This document shows, in pieces, positions 18,218 to 26,206 of a stretch of DNA of 64,000 nt. The stretch is from Actinomyces ruminicola (GTDB lineage: Bacteria; Actinomycetota; Actinomycetes; Actinomycetales; Actinomycetaceae). The DNA lies in the NCBI RefSeq assembly GCF_900103885.1, contig NZ_FNIM01000003.1, positions 89,563 to 153,562 on the forward strand. Reading direction: 5' to 3'. Positions within the stretch are counted from its first letter, which is position 1, and every line of letters starts with the position of its first letter. The translations under genes and the position numbers were made by a program. The notes under the pieces are model-generated. The model was not told the DNA's origin, made no database searches, and saw only the letters and a list, made by a program, of their open reading frames with translations.

Positions 18218-18783
18218 GTCGTGTCTCCAGGTCTTGATCTTCGGCACACCTGCGTGCCTGCGTGGGGTGGGTGCCCCGTCACGATTGGGACAAGCGTACC
18301 AATGTTCGTGTGAACCTAAAAGAGGGGTGGGCGGATTTCTGGTACGTTTGTGCAAAAAGTCTAGCCCGGGTGGCGGGCGGCCTTTCTCGGAGAGGCTCGT
18401 TCACGCAGGTTTTCGCAGGCGATGTTTGGACGTCCTGGGGTGGGTGTGGTGAAGAACGGTCAAACGTTGATCTTTGTAGATAACCACAGTTTCGATAGTC
18501 TTGCTTGCTGGTCGGCGGTCGGACGGCGCCTCCACGGCTGCGCGTGTTCTCGGCGTCTACCCGGCTTTCTGGCGGCCTGCCCTGCGTTGCCGTCATCCCG
18601 GCCGCCGCCGACAGCTCGCAAAGGTCGGTCTCAGGTGCCGCCCCGCCGCGCTCTCGAGGCGGAAGAGCTATGAATGTGACTTGCGGCCGGGTCGCAGGAT
18701 TGCGACAGGGTGGCGACAGCCTGGCGGTATGCGGGCCTGTAATCTTCCGGTACACGATTTCTTGAACCCCGGAAGGAACCCCC
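18218..18783. other. 566-bp divergent spacer arcA / DUF3060 lipoprotein
   Basis: Must hold the arcA promoter (minus strand) and the promoter of the lipoprotein (plus strand). A relatively AT-rich patch at about 18295-18360 and another at 18450-18500 are the likely promoter zones. I could not pick convincing -35/-10 pairs, nor a clear ArgR-type operator. No open frame in it looks real. Confidence 0.5.
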
Positions 18784-19383
18784 ATGCGTATCCCCAACAA
18801 GCTCCTGGTCCCCGCCGCCGTCCTCGCCCTGGGCGCCTCCCTGGCCGCCTGCTCCATCAGCGTCGGCGGCTCCGACGGCGAGTCCGCCTCCTCGCAGGAG
18901 ACCACCGCCGTCGTCGCCACCGAGGAGGCCACGCAGGAAACTGATGACTCCGAGGACACCGACAGCGACGACACCGCCACAGACGACGCCGAGGACGCCG
19001 GCGCCGACAAGGCCGACGGCGACGCCGCGGGCGCGGGTGCCTCCGGATCCTCCACCGCGGGCATCACCAACTCCGACTGGCTCGGCGTCATTGCCGGCAG
19101 CACCCAGGAGAACGTCTCCGGCGATTACGCGATCCAGAGCTCCGGGGGCACCTACAACCTTGTCGGTGAGCTCAACAGCCTGACGATTCAGGGATCGGAG
19201 GTCACCGTTTCCGCGGAGAGCATCGGGACTCTGACCGTGCAGGGCTCGGACGTGACCGTCTACGTCCGCGAGGTGGACGAGGTGCTGGCCTTCGGCTCGG
19301 ACGTGAAGGTCTACTACCTCGACGGCGACCCGGCCGTGCAGGACATCGGTGCCGGCAACACCGTCGAGCAGCTGAGCAACTGA
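18784..19383 (+). CDS. DUF3060-type secreted lipoprotein
   Basis: 199 aa. Signal peptide MRIPNKLLVPAAVLALGASL with lipobox LAAC (Cys23), then a low-complexity Ser/Glu/Thr/Asp linker of about 75 residues that can span the cell wall. The C-terminal domain of repeating short beta strands (GGTYNLVGELNSLTIQGSEV, TLTVQGSDVTVYVREVDEV) matches the DUF3060 pattern known from actinobacterial lipoproteins. Function unknown. It precedes a response regulator and kinase pair by 41 bp and may be an input or target of that system. RBS GGAAGGA just before the ATG. Confidence 0.85.
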   Translation: MRIPNKLLVPAAVLALGASLAACSISVGGSDGESASSQETTAVVATEEATQETDDSEDTDSDDTATDDAEDAGADKADGDAAGAGASGSSTAGITNSDWLGVIAGSTQENVSGDYAIQSSGGTYNLVGELNSLTIQGSEVTVSAESIGTLTVQGSDVTVYVREVDEVLAFGSDVKVYYLDGDPAVQDIGAGNTVEQLSN

Positions 19384-19424
19384 CCGGCACGCCCGGACAT
19401 CCAACTCACCCCGGTCCAGAACCA

Positions 19425-20189
19425 ATGCCCCGGCCCGCTCCCGCCCCGCCCGCCGCCCCTGCGGCACCCGTACCGTCCACCGCGCCGACCGCGACCGTCC
19501 TGCTCGTCGACGACGAGGCCCCCATCCGCACTTCGCTGGGCTCCTACTTGGAGCGCAGCGGCTACCGGGTGATGCGCGCGAGTGACGGCGTGGAGGCGCT
19601 CGACCTGCTCGCCGCCTACGACGTCGACATCATCGTCAGCGACGTGCTCATGCCCCGCATGGACGGGCGCGAGCTGGTGCGGCGGGTGCGGGCCGGCGGC
19701 ACCTGGACCCCGATCATCCTGCTCACCCAGGTCGACGCCTCCTACGAGCGCGTCTCCGCCCTGGACGACGGTGCCGACGACTACCTGTCCAAACCCTTCG
19801 ACCCCGCCGAGCTGGCCTCCCGGATTCGCGCCGTCCTGCGCCGCACCCGCGGGGCGGGACAGCCGCTGACCGCCGCCTCCCGGCTGGTGTCGGGGGAACT
19901 GACTGTGGACCGGGCCGCTCGCCGCGTCACCCTGGCGGGCCGGGAGCTGTCGCTGACTCCCAAGGCCGTGACCCTGCTCGACTTCCTCATGAGCCATCCC
20001 GGTGAGCTGCACACCCGCGAGGCGCTGCTGTCCGCCCTGTGGGGCATCGACTTCGCCTCCTCCACGCGCGCCGTCGACCACCGCATCCGCGAGATCCGCC
20101 GGGCGCTGGGCGACGACGCCACCAACCCGACCTTCATCGAGACCGTGCCCCAGGGCGGCTACCGCTTCCGCGCTGAGGTGCACGTATGA
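19425..20189 (+). CDS. OmpR-family response regulator
   Basis: 254 aa. Receiver with Asp29-Asp30, phospho-acceptor Asp73 (IIVSDVLMPRMDG) and Lys123 (YLSKPFD); winged helix ending QGGYRFRAEVHV. A Pro/Ala-rich N-terminal stretch of about 22 residues precedes the receiver and may be partly untranslated, since no strong ribosome site marks the first ATG. Its stop overlaps the next gene's ATG (ATGA), so kinase and regulator are coupled. Confidence 0.92.
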   Translation: MPRPAPAPPAAPAAPVPSTAPTATVLLVDDEAPIRTSLGSYLERSGYRVMRASDGVEALDLLAAYDVDIIVSDVLMPRMDGRELVRRVRAGGTWTPIILLTQVDASYERVSALDDGADDYLSKPFDPAELASRIRAVLRRTRGAGQPLTAASRLVSGELTVDRAARRVTLAGRELSLTPKAVTLLDFLMSHPGELHTREALLSALWGIDFASSTRAVDHRIREIRRALGDDATNPTFIETVPQGGYRFRAEVHV

Positions 20190-21229
20190 GCGCCGCCGTG
20201 CCTCGAGACATGCGCGGGACAGCGCCGGGAATCGGACGGCCCGACGCCGGCCCCGGGGGCGGACGACGGGCCGGGGGCGGCCGACTACTGTGGTTGTGGT
20301 GGGGGTGCGCCGTCGTCGCGGTCGTGGTGCTGACGATCCTGGCGCAGGTGATCTGGGGCGGATTGAACCTGTATGTGACGGTCGGCGTGCCCGCCGCCGT
20401 GGGAGCGACCGGCACGGCGCTGCTCCTTGCCGTCGCGCTGGCCGCGCTCGCCCGCACCCGTCGGCGCAATGCCGAGCAGCGGCTGCGCGAGACCGTGCAG
20501 GAGGAGTCCCGTAACCGCCACCGCCAGTTCCTGCGGCGCCTGGACCACGAGCTGAAGAACCCGTTGACGGCGGTGCGCGCCGCCGTCGCCGACGCCTCCC
20601 GCACCGCCGCCCCGGCCGTGGCCGCCGACCTGGAGGTGGTGGACGCCCAGTCGCGGCGGATGAGCCGACTGCTGACCGACCTGCGCAAGCTCGCCGAGCT
20701 GGAGACCGCCCCGCTGGCCCTGGAGGACGTCGACCTGGCCGAGACGGTTCAGGACGCGGTCTCCGCCGTCATCGAGGAGGCCGCCGGGCGCGGCGCGGCG
20801 GTGCGGGTGCGCCTGGACCTGCCCGCCGTGCCCTGGCCGCTGCCGCACGTGCGCGGCGACGGCGACCTGCTCTACTCGGCCGTCTACAACGTCATCGCCA
20901 ATGCCGCCAAGTACACCCCGCATGGCGGCGCCGTGGAGGTGCGCGGTCGGGAGGAGGCCGGCGCCGTCACCATCGAGGTGGCCGACACCGGCATCGGCGT
21001 GCCCGAGGCGGACCTGGCCCGCGTCTTCCACGAGCTGGAGCGCGCGGGCAATGCCCGGGCCCTGCCCGGATCCGGGCTGGGCCTGGCCCTGGTGCGCACG
21101 ATCGTGAGCAGGCACGGCGGCCAGGTCCGCATGGCCTCGCGCGAGGGCGTGGGTACCCGGGTGTGGCTGACGCTGCCGGTCATGGGACCGTCCGCCGCCG
21201 GTCCCAGCACTCACGCGCGCCAAGGCTGA
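20186..21229 (+). CDS. Two-component sensor histidine kinase (short N-terminus)
   Basis: 347 aa. Two membrane helices (about residues 34-56 and 64-88) joined by a very short loop, so there is almost no external sensor domain; this fits intramembrane-sensing kinases. HisKA has His121 in RRLDHELKNPLTAVR. The HATPase domain has NVIANAAKYTPHGG, DTGIGVPE and GSGLGLALVRTIV. Overlaps the response regulator by 4 bp. With lipoprotein genes on both sides, an envelope-stress role is a reasonable guess. Confidence 0.92.
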   Translation: MSAAVPRDMRGTAPGIGRPDAGPGGGRRAGGGRLLWLWWGCAVVAVVVLTILAQVIWGGLNLYVTVGVPAAVGATGTALLLAVALAALARTRRRNAEQRLRETVQEESRNRHRQFLRRLDHELKNPLTAVRAAVADASRTAAPAVAADLEVVDAQSRRMSRLLTDLRKLAELETAPLALEDVDLAETVQDAVSAVIEEAAGRGAAVRVRLDLPAVPWPLPHVRGDGDLLYSAVYNVIANAAKYTPHGGAVEVRGREEAGAVTIEVADTGIGVPEADLARVFHELERAGNARALPGSGLGLALVRTIVSRHGGQVRMASREGVGTRVWLTLPVMGPSAAGPSTHARQG

Positions 21230-21270
21230 GCACTCAGCCGGCCCCCGGACCGGCAGCCACCGGATCACCT

Positions 21271-21316
21271 GACAGACAACTCGACAGACAACTCGACAGA
21301 CAACTCGACAGACAAG
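21271..21316 (+). repeat. 12-bp tandem repeat in a lipoprotein leader
   Basis: Unit GACAGACAACTC occurs three times in perfect tandem (21271-21306), followed by a partial fourth copy that runs into GACAAGGA, the ribosome site of the OmpA-like gene. Copy-number change would alter the leader length by whole 12-bp steps. Confidence 0.9.
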
Positions 21317-21326
21317 GACTCGACCC

Positions 21327-22604
21327 GTGCACTCCCAACTCGCCTTCCCCCAGCACCACCGGTTTCCCCGCATGTCGGCGGGGCTCGCGGCCGCCGCAGC
21401 CCTGACCCTCGCCCTGGTCGGCTGCTCGGGCACCGATTCCCCGGCATCCGGTTCCCAGAGCCCGGAGGCGCAGGCCCCCACGGCGACCGCCGCAGCGACG
21501 CAGAGCGCGCAGGCGAGCGCCTCGGCCGCCGCGACCGACTCCGCCCTGGCCGTTGCCGGGTACCAGGTCGGCGAGATTCCGCCGGTCCCGCTGTTCGCGC
21601 TGCCGGACCTGGGGCTGCTGACCGCCTCCACCGGAAGTCTCACGCCGGATCTGACCACGGGCCTCACCTCCCGGCCGGGCATCACCGTCTCCCCGGCGCG
21701 CTGCGATGAGGCGGGGAACCTGAACGGGGGTAGGACCGTCGTCGGCGCAGACGGCTCCGTGGTCACCTCCGACGGCAGCTCCTCCCTGGTCAACGACGGC
21801 GAGGGCGCCGCCGTGTATGACGACGGCACCGTGAGCATCGTCAACAACGGCGACGGCTCGGGCACCTACGACGACGGCACCACCAGCATCGTGGTGGACA
21901 CCGACGGCACCGGCACCTACACGGATGAGACCCTCAGCGTCGTCGTCGGGGAGGACGGCGCCGGCACCTATGACAACTCCGCCACCGGCGAGTCGATCGT
22001 GATCGGCGGGGACGGCTCGGGCGTGTATTCCACCCGGACGGTCAGCATCACCAATGAGGGCGACGGCTCGGGGACGTACAGCGACGCCGAGACCGGGCTG
22101 AGCATCGTCAACGAGGGCAATGGCGCCGCACTGGTCACCCGGGGCGCCCAGAGCGTGCAGGTCGACGCCGAGCCGCTGCCCCCGGTGGGGTCCATCGGGT
22201 CCTTCCCGAGCATTGATGCGGCCCAGCCGGTTGAGTCCTGCGGGACGGTCATCACCCTGGAGGACGGGATCCTGTTCGACTTCGGCTCCGCCGAGATTCG
22301 CGCCGACGCCGACGCCACGCTGGAGGAACTGGCCGGGCTGCTCAACGAGGCGGGGGTCCCCGCCGCCAACGTCTATGGGCACACGGACTCGATCTCGGAT
22401 GAGGAATTCAACCAGACCCTGTCCGAGCAGCGCGCCCAGGCGGTGCTCGACGCCCTGGTGCAGGACGGGGTGACGGCGCAGCTTGAGGCGGCGGGCTTCG
22501 GTGAGACGCGGCCGGTGGCGCCCAACGAGAACGCGGACGGTTCGGACAACCCGGCCGGGCGCCAGCTCAACCGCCGCGTGGAGGTATACGTCCCGGCCTT
22601 CTGA
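21327..22604 (+). CDS. OmpA-family lipoprotein with Gly/Asp-rich beta repeats
   Basis: 425 aa from a GTG start 8 bp after AAGGA. Signal peptide with lipobox LVGC (Cys33), a Ser/Ala/Thr linker, then about seven imperfect repeats of the form NDGDGSGTYDDGTTSIV (residues about 150-265). A C-terminal OmpA/MotB domain follows, with ILFDFGSAEIRADA and the peptidoglycan-binding motif NVYGHTDSISDEEFNQ then LSEQRAQAVLDAL. Likely an outer-surface lipoprotein that binds peptidoglycan in a Gram-positive wall. It follows the two-component pair by 97 bp. Substrate or structural role unknown. Confidence 0.88.
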   Translation: MHSQLAFPQHHRFPRMSAGLAAAAALTLALVGCSGTDSPASGSQSPEAQAPTATAAATQSAQASASAAATDSALAVAGYQVGEIPPVPLFALPDLGLLTASTGSLTPDLTTGLTSRPGITVSPARCDEAGNLNGGRTVVGADGSVVTSDGSSSLVNDGEGAAVYDDGTVSIVNNGDGSGTYDDGTTSIVVDTDGTGTYTDETLSVVVGEDGAGTYDNSATGESIVIGGDGSGVYSTRTVSITNEGDGSGTYSDAETGLSIVNEGNGAALVTRGAQSVQVDAEPLPPVGSIGSFPSIDAAQPVESCGTVITLEDGILFDFGSAEIRADADATLEELAGLLNEAGVPAANVYGHTDSISDEEFNQTLSEQRAQAVLDALVQDGVTAQLEAAGFGETRPVAPNENADGSDNPAGRQLNRRVEVYVPAF

Positions 22605-22619
22605 TGCGGGTGCGGCGCT

Positions 22620-22659
22620 GGGCGTAAAGCGGTGTCATGAAATGCACCGCTTTACGCCC
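22620..22659 (+). terminator. 15-bp perfect hairpin after the OmpA-like gene
   Basis: Arms 22620-22634 (GGGCGTAAAGCGGTG) and 22645-22659 pair perfectly around a 10-base loop, 15 bp beyond the stop. There is no T-run. Confidence 0.75.
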
Positions 22660-22818
22660 GGCTGTTGCCGTATCCGCCGACTGCGTTCGCGGGATCATGC
22701 GGTTTTTCGTCTTTGGATGCTGGTAGGCGCTCGGAAAGTGGTGCATTTGGTGACAGAGGCGGGCCCGGCGCCAGGCGAGAACGGGGCACGGCGCGCTGCG
22801 TCCGGCTACGCTGGCGCC

Positions 22819-23526
22819 GTGAACTCGTCCGCTTCCGCGCCCGCGCGTGCTCACCGTGGCCTGTTCATCTCCTTCGAGGGCGGCGACGGGGTCGGCAAGA
22901 CCACCCAGATCGAACAGCTGTGCTCCCTGCTGGATGAGGCCCGGATCGCCTGCCGGCGTACGCGCGAGCCCGGTGGCACCGAGCTCGGCAGTCAGATCCG
23001 CAAGCTGCTGCTGCACGGCGGCCAGGTGAGCCCGCGGGCCGAGGCCCTGCTGTATGCCGCCGACCGCGCCCACCACGTCGCCACGGTGGTGCGCCCCGCC
23101 CTCGCCCGCGGCGAGGTGGTGCTCACCGACCGCTACCTGGACTCCTCAGTGGCCTACCAGGGCGCGGCCCGTGCGCTCGGCCCGCAGGAGGTGCGCGACC
23201 TGTCCCTGTGGGCCACCGACGGCCTGCTGCCCGACCTGACCATTCTGCTCGACGCCGACCCTGCCGTCGGTTCCGCGCGCGCCGGTGCACGCGGGCGCCG
23301 GGACCGGCTGGAGCGCGAGCCCGACGCCTTCCACGTCGCCCTGCGCGAGGAGTTCCTGGTGCTGGCGAGTCGGGAGCCCGAACGTATCAAGATCGTTGAC
23401 GCCGACCGGCCCGCGGAGGAGGTGGCCGCGGACGTGGCCGGGCACATGGAGCGGCTGATCGCCGAGCGTGGTACCGCCGCACAGCTTGCCTCCTTCCGCG
23501 CCGCGTTCCTGCACCGAGATCGGTAG
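22819..23526 (+). CDS. tmk: Thymidylate kinase
   Basis: 235 aa from GTG 22819 (VNSSASAPARAHRGLFISFE). P-loop FEGGDGVGKTT, the TREPGGTELG motif, the DRY-type LTDRYLDSSVAYQGAAR and an Arg-rich lid GARGRRDRLE are all present. It makes dTDP from dTMP. A longer reading back to 22483 overlaps the OmpA-like gene and its terminator and is not used. Odd feature: the last four residues (HRDR) and the TAG stop come from the first unit of the 23-bp repeat, so the repeat entered or arose at the very end of the gene. Confidence 0.95.
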   Translation: MNSSASAPARAHRGLFISFEGGDGVGKTTQIEQLCSLLDEARIACRRTREPGGTELGSQIRKLLLHGGQVSPRAEALLYAADRAHHVATVVRPALARGEVVLTDRYLDSSVAYQGAARALGPQEVRDLSLWATDGLLPDLTILLDADPAVGSARAGARGRRDRLEREPDAFHVALREEFLVLASREPERIKIVDADRPAEEVAADVAGHMERLIAERGTAAQLASFRAAFLHRDR

Positions 23527-23570
23527 AAGTTACGTGCCCAGATCGGTAGAAGTTACGTGCCGAGATCGGT
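23515..23570 (+). repeat. 23-bp interspersed repeat, locus B (2 full + 1 partial unit)
   Basis: Units at 23515-23537 and 23538-23560, and the first ten bases of a third at 23561-23570, same orientation as tmk. The tmk stop TAG (23524-23526) is the GGTAG of the first unit. Confidence 0.9.
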
Positions 23571-23810
23571 CGCAATCGTCTACCACTCCACTTAGCTGTT
23601 GGCTGTGTGCCTGTAGGGGGCGCAGCAGACCGCTTACCGGCGTACCAAGGCCAAACCGGCGTGTGGCTGGCGGCTTCGGTGGGCGGCATGTGCCGGGCGG
23701 GTAGGGCGGGCTGACCGCGTCGGTGGATGCCGCTACCCTGTGGGCGTGAGCCGCTCCATCCCGACGTCGACCGCAGGCCGGGCGCTCTTGCCCTCCACGC
23801 GGGAGCGCGC

Positions 23811-25064
23811 ATGAGCGTCTGGGACGACGTCGTCGGCCAGGAGCGGGTCGTCGCCGCCTTCCGGGCCGCCGCCGAGGCCGCCCGCGCCGTCGTCGCCGCC
23901 CGCGCAGGAGACGGCGGCCAGGCTCCATCCGCCCGGCAGCCGGCGCCGGAGAACGCCGACGTAGCACCTGCAGCCGTAGCCAACGTTGACACCTCGGCCA
24001 TGACCCACGCCTGGCTGGTGACCGGCCCTCCCGGTTCCGGCCGGAGCGTTGCCGCCCGGGCCTTCGCGGCCGCCCTGCAGTGCACCGGGGAGGTACCCGG
24101 CTGCGGGGCGTGCAAGGCCTGCCGCGACGTGCTCAGCGGCGCCCACCCCGACGTGGTGCGCATGGCCACCGAGAAGCTCCTGATCACCATGGACGAGGTC
24201 AAGACGCTGATCGGAGAGGCGCAGCGCCGCCCCTGGACCGGCAACTGGCGGGTGATCCTGGTGGAGGATGCCGACCGCATGGCCGAGCGCACCACCAACG
24301 TGCTGCTGAAGTCGATTGAGGAGCCCCCGCCGCAGACCGTCTGGATTCTGTGCACACCCAGCGCCGACGACGTGCTGCCCACCATTCGCTCACGGTGCCG
24401 CCTGGTCACGCTGCGCATTCCGAGCGCCGACGCCGTCGCCGAGCTGCTCGTGCGCCGTGACGGCGCCGACCCGGAGTTGGCCGCCCGTGCCGCCCGCGCC
24501 AGCCAGTCCCACATAGGACTGGCCCGGCACCTGGCCACCGACCCCGGCGCCTGGGAGCGGCGCCGACGCCTGTTGCTGGCACCCATATCGCTGCGCAGCG
24601 TGGGTGATGCGGTCCTGGCCGCCGCGGACCTGGTGGACGCCGCCGAGGCGGAGGCCGGCCAGTCCACCGCCGAGCGGGACGCCGCCGAGAAGGCCGCCCT
24701 GCTGCGGGCGCTCGGGCTGGAGGAGGGCGGTCGGGTTCCGCCGTCGCTGCGTGCCCAGGTCCGGCAGCTGGAGGAGGACCAGAAGCGGCGCGCCCGCCGG
24801 GCCCGCACCGACGTGCTCGACCGGGCCATGATCGACCTGTTGTCCTTCTACCGGGACGTGCTCGCGGTGCAGCTCGGCAGTGACGTGGAGCAGGTCAATA
24901 TCGACCTGTCCGACGCCGTGGCCCAGGTGGCCGCCTCCACCGGACCGCGGCAGTCGCTGACGCGCATCGGCGCCATTGAGGAGTGTCGCACCCGGCTGCG
25001 GTCCAACGCGGCGCCGCTGCTGGCGGTGGAGGCCCTCATGGTGCAGCTGCGGCCCCAGGCGTAG
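23811..25064 (+). CDS. holB: DNA polymerase III subunit delta'
   Basis: 417 aa clamp-loader subunit. Opens MSVWDDVVGQERVVAAFRAA. The degenerate P-loop GPPGSGRSVAAR has Arg in place of the Lys expected for ATPases, typical of delta'. The four-Cys zinc module appears as CTGEVPGCGACKACRD, and the sensor region is NVLLKSIEEPPPQTVWIL. Start at ATG 23811 behind GGGAG. It follows tmk, as in many actinobacteria (tmk-holB), with 284 bp between that hold the repeat. Confidence 0.95.
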   Translation: MSVWDDVVGQERVVAAFRAAAEAARAVVAARAGDGGQAPSARQPAPENADVAPAAVANVDTSAMTHAWLVTGPPGSGRSVAARAFAAALQCTGEVPGCGACKACRDVLSGAHPDVVRMATEKLLITMDEVKTLIGEAQRRPWTGNWRVILVEDADRMAERTTNVLLKSIEEPPPQTVWILCTPSADDVLPTIRSRCRLVTLRIPSADAVAELLVRRDGADPELAARAARASQSHIGLARHLATDPGAWERRRRLLLAPISLRSVGDAVLAAADLVDAAEAEAGQSTAERDAAEKAALLRALGLEEGGRVPPSLRAQVRQLEEDQKRRARRARTDVLDRAMIDLLSFYRDVLAVQLGSDVEQVNIDLSDAVAQVAASTGPRQSLTRIGAIEECRTRLRSNAAPLLAVEALMVQLRPQA

Positions 25065-25100
25065 GTGCTGCGGGGCGTACTCGCACAGGCCCCGGAGGCT

Positions 25101-26033
25101 TCAGCGTTGCTCGGTCGGTTGGGCGGCGGCATCCGTCGGCGCCAGCTCGGTAGCTGCCCAGGAGGACAGCAGCCTCATGGCCTCCTGACTCGCGCTGCCG
25201 GGCTCCACCCCGTACACGAGCATGGTCATGCCGGGCGCGGACGTCATGGCGGCGGATTCGTAGAACAGGTGCATCCGTCCGACGACCGGGTGATTGATCA
25301 CCTTCTCCGCACGGCACACGTAGCCGACGTCGTGGCGCGCCCACAGGTCGGCGAAGTCCCGGCTGCGCGTGGACAGCTCTCCGATGAGTGCCTGCAGGCA
25401 CGGGTCGGTCGGATCAGTGCCGGCCTCCAGACGCAGCATGGCCACGAGGTCCTCCGCCCCCGCCTGCCAGTTTGGGAAGAAGTCGCGCGAGCGCGGATCC
25501 AGGAAGACGAAGCGCGCCATATTCGGGTGCTGGCCGGAAACATCCGGTACCGGGTCGACGAACATGGGGGAGTACAGGGCCCGGGCCATGTCGTTGACCG
25601 CAAGGTAATCGCCTGAGCCGTTGCGCACCGCGGCCGGCATCACCATCGAGTCCAGAATCCACTGCGTGCCCGGGCGCACCACACAGCTCTTGGTGCGGGC
25701 ACGACGGCGACGCACCCGCCCCGTGGGGGTGACGGCGCGGGCGAGGTCGACCAGGTGCTGCCGCTCGGCGTCGTCCAGCAGCAGCGCGGAGGCGAGTGCG
25801 TCCAGGACCTCCTCGGAGGCGCCGGCCGCATTGCCGCGCTCGAGCCGCGTGTAGTAGTCCACGCTCACGCCGGCCAGCATGGCGACCTCCTCGCGTCGCA
25901 GCCCCGGCACGCGGCGGTGTCCGGCCACCACGGGTAGTCCCACCATCTGCGGGGTCACCTTCGCTCGACGCGTGGTCAGGAAGTCCTTGATCTCGGCACG
26001 GGCGTCAACGGACTTGGGCGGCTGCTGGCTCAT
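25101..26033 (-). CDS. XRE-family regulator with MmyB-like ligand domain
   Basis: 310 aa. The N-terminal HTH is the MmyB type: HRRVPGLRREEVAMLAGVSV then DYYTRLERG (residues about 40-85). It is followed by the MLTR-type C-terminal domain, with the marker RNGSGDYLAVNDMARALYSP and DFFPNWQAGAEDLVAMLR. These proteins repress neighbouring genes, often oxidoreductases, and may bind fatty-acyl ligands. Start at ATG 26033 (MSQQPPKSVDARAEI). Divergent from the secreted peptidase gene, which is the best candidate target. Confidence 0.9.
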   Translation of the reverse strand: MSQQPPKSVDARAEIKDFLTTRRAKVTPQMVGLPVVAGHRRVPGLRREEVAMLAGVSVDYYTRLERGNAAGASEEVLDALASALLLDDAERQHLVDLARAVTPTGRVRRRRARTKSCVVRPGTQWILDSMVMPAAVRNGSGDYLAVNDMARALYSPMFVDPVPDVSGQHPNMARFVFLDPRSRDFFPNWQAGAEDLVAMLRLEAGTDPTDPCLQALIGELSTRSRDFADLWARHDVGYVCRAEKVINHPVVGRMHLFYESAAMTSAPGMTMLVYGVEPGSASQEAMRLLSSWAATELAPTDAAAQPTEQR

Positions 26034-26206
26034 GACTTCCAGGCTATGCGCAGCGGAGAGGGCGTGGGAGGTCCGCCGAGGGCCTGCCTGGGGCCGCCAC
26101 GGACGCCGGTGCCGGGGCACGGCATCCTTAACGGGTGCGTCGCAATGGGGAGGACTCCACCCGGTGGCGTGCCGGACGGATACGCTCATACCCGTAGGCT
26201 GCCTGA

